Assembly: GCA_026214975.1 (NCBI GenBank)
Contig: CM047806.1
Span: forward strand, 100,780,739-100,844,738
DNA from: Gentiana macrophylla
Lineage: Eukaryota > Streptophyta > Magnoliopsida > Gentianales > Gentianaceae
DNA length: 64,000 nucleotides
Direction: 5' to 3'
Of this stretch, positions 63,205-64,000 are shown in pieces. A program made the position numbers and the translations under genes. Under the pieces are notes generated by a model that worked only from the letters and a program-made list of their open reading frames with translations, was not told where the DNA came from and made no database searches. Numbering within the stretch: the first letter of the stretch is position 1; the number at the start of each line of letters is the position of its first letter.

Positions 63205-64000
63205 TGTTAGTAATACCATCCACAACGGAAGCGATTTTATGGATCTAGATATATATAATACACGTAATAAAACAACTAGATCTATTCTACATGGGGAATG
63301 TAGTGCATACCTCTTGGATCTCAAAATCCAAGTTGAAGAACCGCAATTAGGAAGAACTCGTGAAGGTGTGAAGAGCACCACAGTCTTCCGAACGTGTGAT
63401 CCAAGCAACTCCCGGTGGAAGGAATTCTCGACTCGAACCATTCCGATATGCTACCCGGAAAAAATCTCCAAGATTTCTCCCACTCTCTCCTTGGCCGAAA
63501 TATTTCCTTCTCTCTCCTATAGGGAGAAGTCGAAAATATATGTTATATATTGTGTTGGGAAAAGCCTCTTTTTATAGAAGAGCTAATATTGTCCTCCAAT
63601 GATTTTATTTATCAAACAAAATAAATCCTTTTAATAAAAGATAATCCTAGAATATTCTAGAATAAACTTTATCTTTTATTATATGCTTTCAAAATATTTA
63701 TCCAATAAATATTTAAGCACATGTCTTAATTAATCACAAGAAAACAATTTCTTAATCAATAATTAAATAGGAGGCGCCACTTTTAATTTATTATGACCTA
63801 GTCATAATTAATTTTCGGCTATAACACATTTGGGCCAAGTTTATGAAAAATGTCTTTTTCACATATTTAATTATTTAGCCCAACTAATTTAATAGTCCAC
63901 TAAACAATTAATTCACATATCGTTTTAATAAAGCTCAACAAGGACTTAATTAATATTATTAGGATTCGACGTCCGAGAATAGCTATGCTATATTAGGAGG
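63205..64000 (-). mobile_element. LTR of a retrotransposon running off the window
   Basis: Unit-2 sequence stops at GACATGTA (63204) and new sequence starts TGTTAGTAATACC. A TATA-like TCTATAAAAAGAGG lies on the minus strand near 63567-63580, suggesting a minus-strand element. No coding sequence is reached before the window ends, so family and true end are unknown. Confidence 0.5.

Noticed and set aside
63200..63577. 125-codon plus-strand frame at the right end
   Set aside because: It crosses the insertion joint at 63205 and lies in LTR sequence with no family likeness.

Overview
The window is repeat-dense nuclear DNA of a flowering plant, probably a eudicot. The evidence is Ty1/copia elements primed by initiator tRNA-Met, Gypsy elements of the Tat type, a plant L1 LINE ending in a zf-RVT domain, hAT and CACTA DNA transposons, TA microsatellites and GT-AG introns. 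I cannot name the species. Almost all coding sequence belongs to mobile elements. The exceptions are a small two-exon gene for a secreted cystine-knot (knottin-like) peptide, its broken duplicate, and a decayed polygalacturonase (GH28) gene.

Layout. 1-7.1 kb: a 3'-truncated Gypsy element (Gypsy-1, minus strand) between two 238-240 bp direct repeats. 7.1-12.1 kb: unassigned sequence, a six-copy 60-bp minisatellite, and a Tat-like LTR. 12.1-25.1 kb: an old Copia element (Copia-A, minus) split by a 9.7-kb Tat Gypsy (Gypsy-2, plus) that carries an antisense ORF. 25.1-30.7 kb: a truncated Copia (Copia-B), two nested hAT-type MITEs and the intact knottin gene. 30.8-35.5 kb: Copia-C pol joined to a second copy of the gag end of Copia-A. 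35.9-44.2 kb: an insertion with a CACTA-like left end, holding the GH28 pseudogene and an internally deleted Copia-D. 44.2-47.9 kb: second copy of Copia-B. 47.9-62.3 kb: an L1 LINE (minus) carrying two younger Copia insertions, Copia-F and Copia-E. 62.3-63.2 kb: second knottin copy (pseudogene) and a scrap of Copia-C. 63.2 kb to the end: an LTR that runs out of the window.

The order is explained by one large tandem duplication: about 13,956-34,001 (unit 1) and about 34,002-63,204 (unit 2). The same landmarks occur in the same order in both units: Copia-A gag end, Copia-B, a shared spacer, the knottin gene, and Copia-C pol. Later insertions hit one unit only, so the other unit shows the empty site. 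Gypsy-2 and the nested MITEs are in unit 1; the CACTA-like block, the LINE, Copia-D, Copia-E and Copia-F are in unit 2. Insertion sites and the order of events can therefore be read directly. All alignments were made by eye; no identities were computed.
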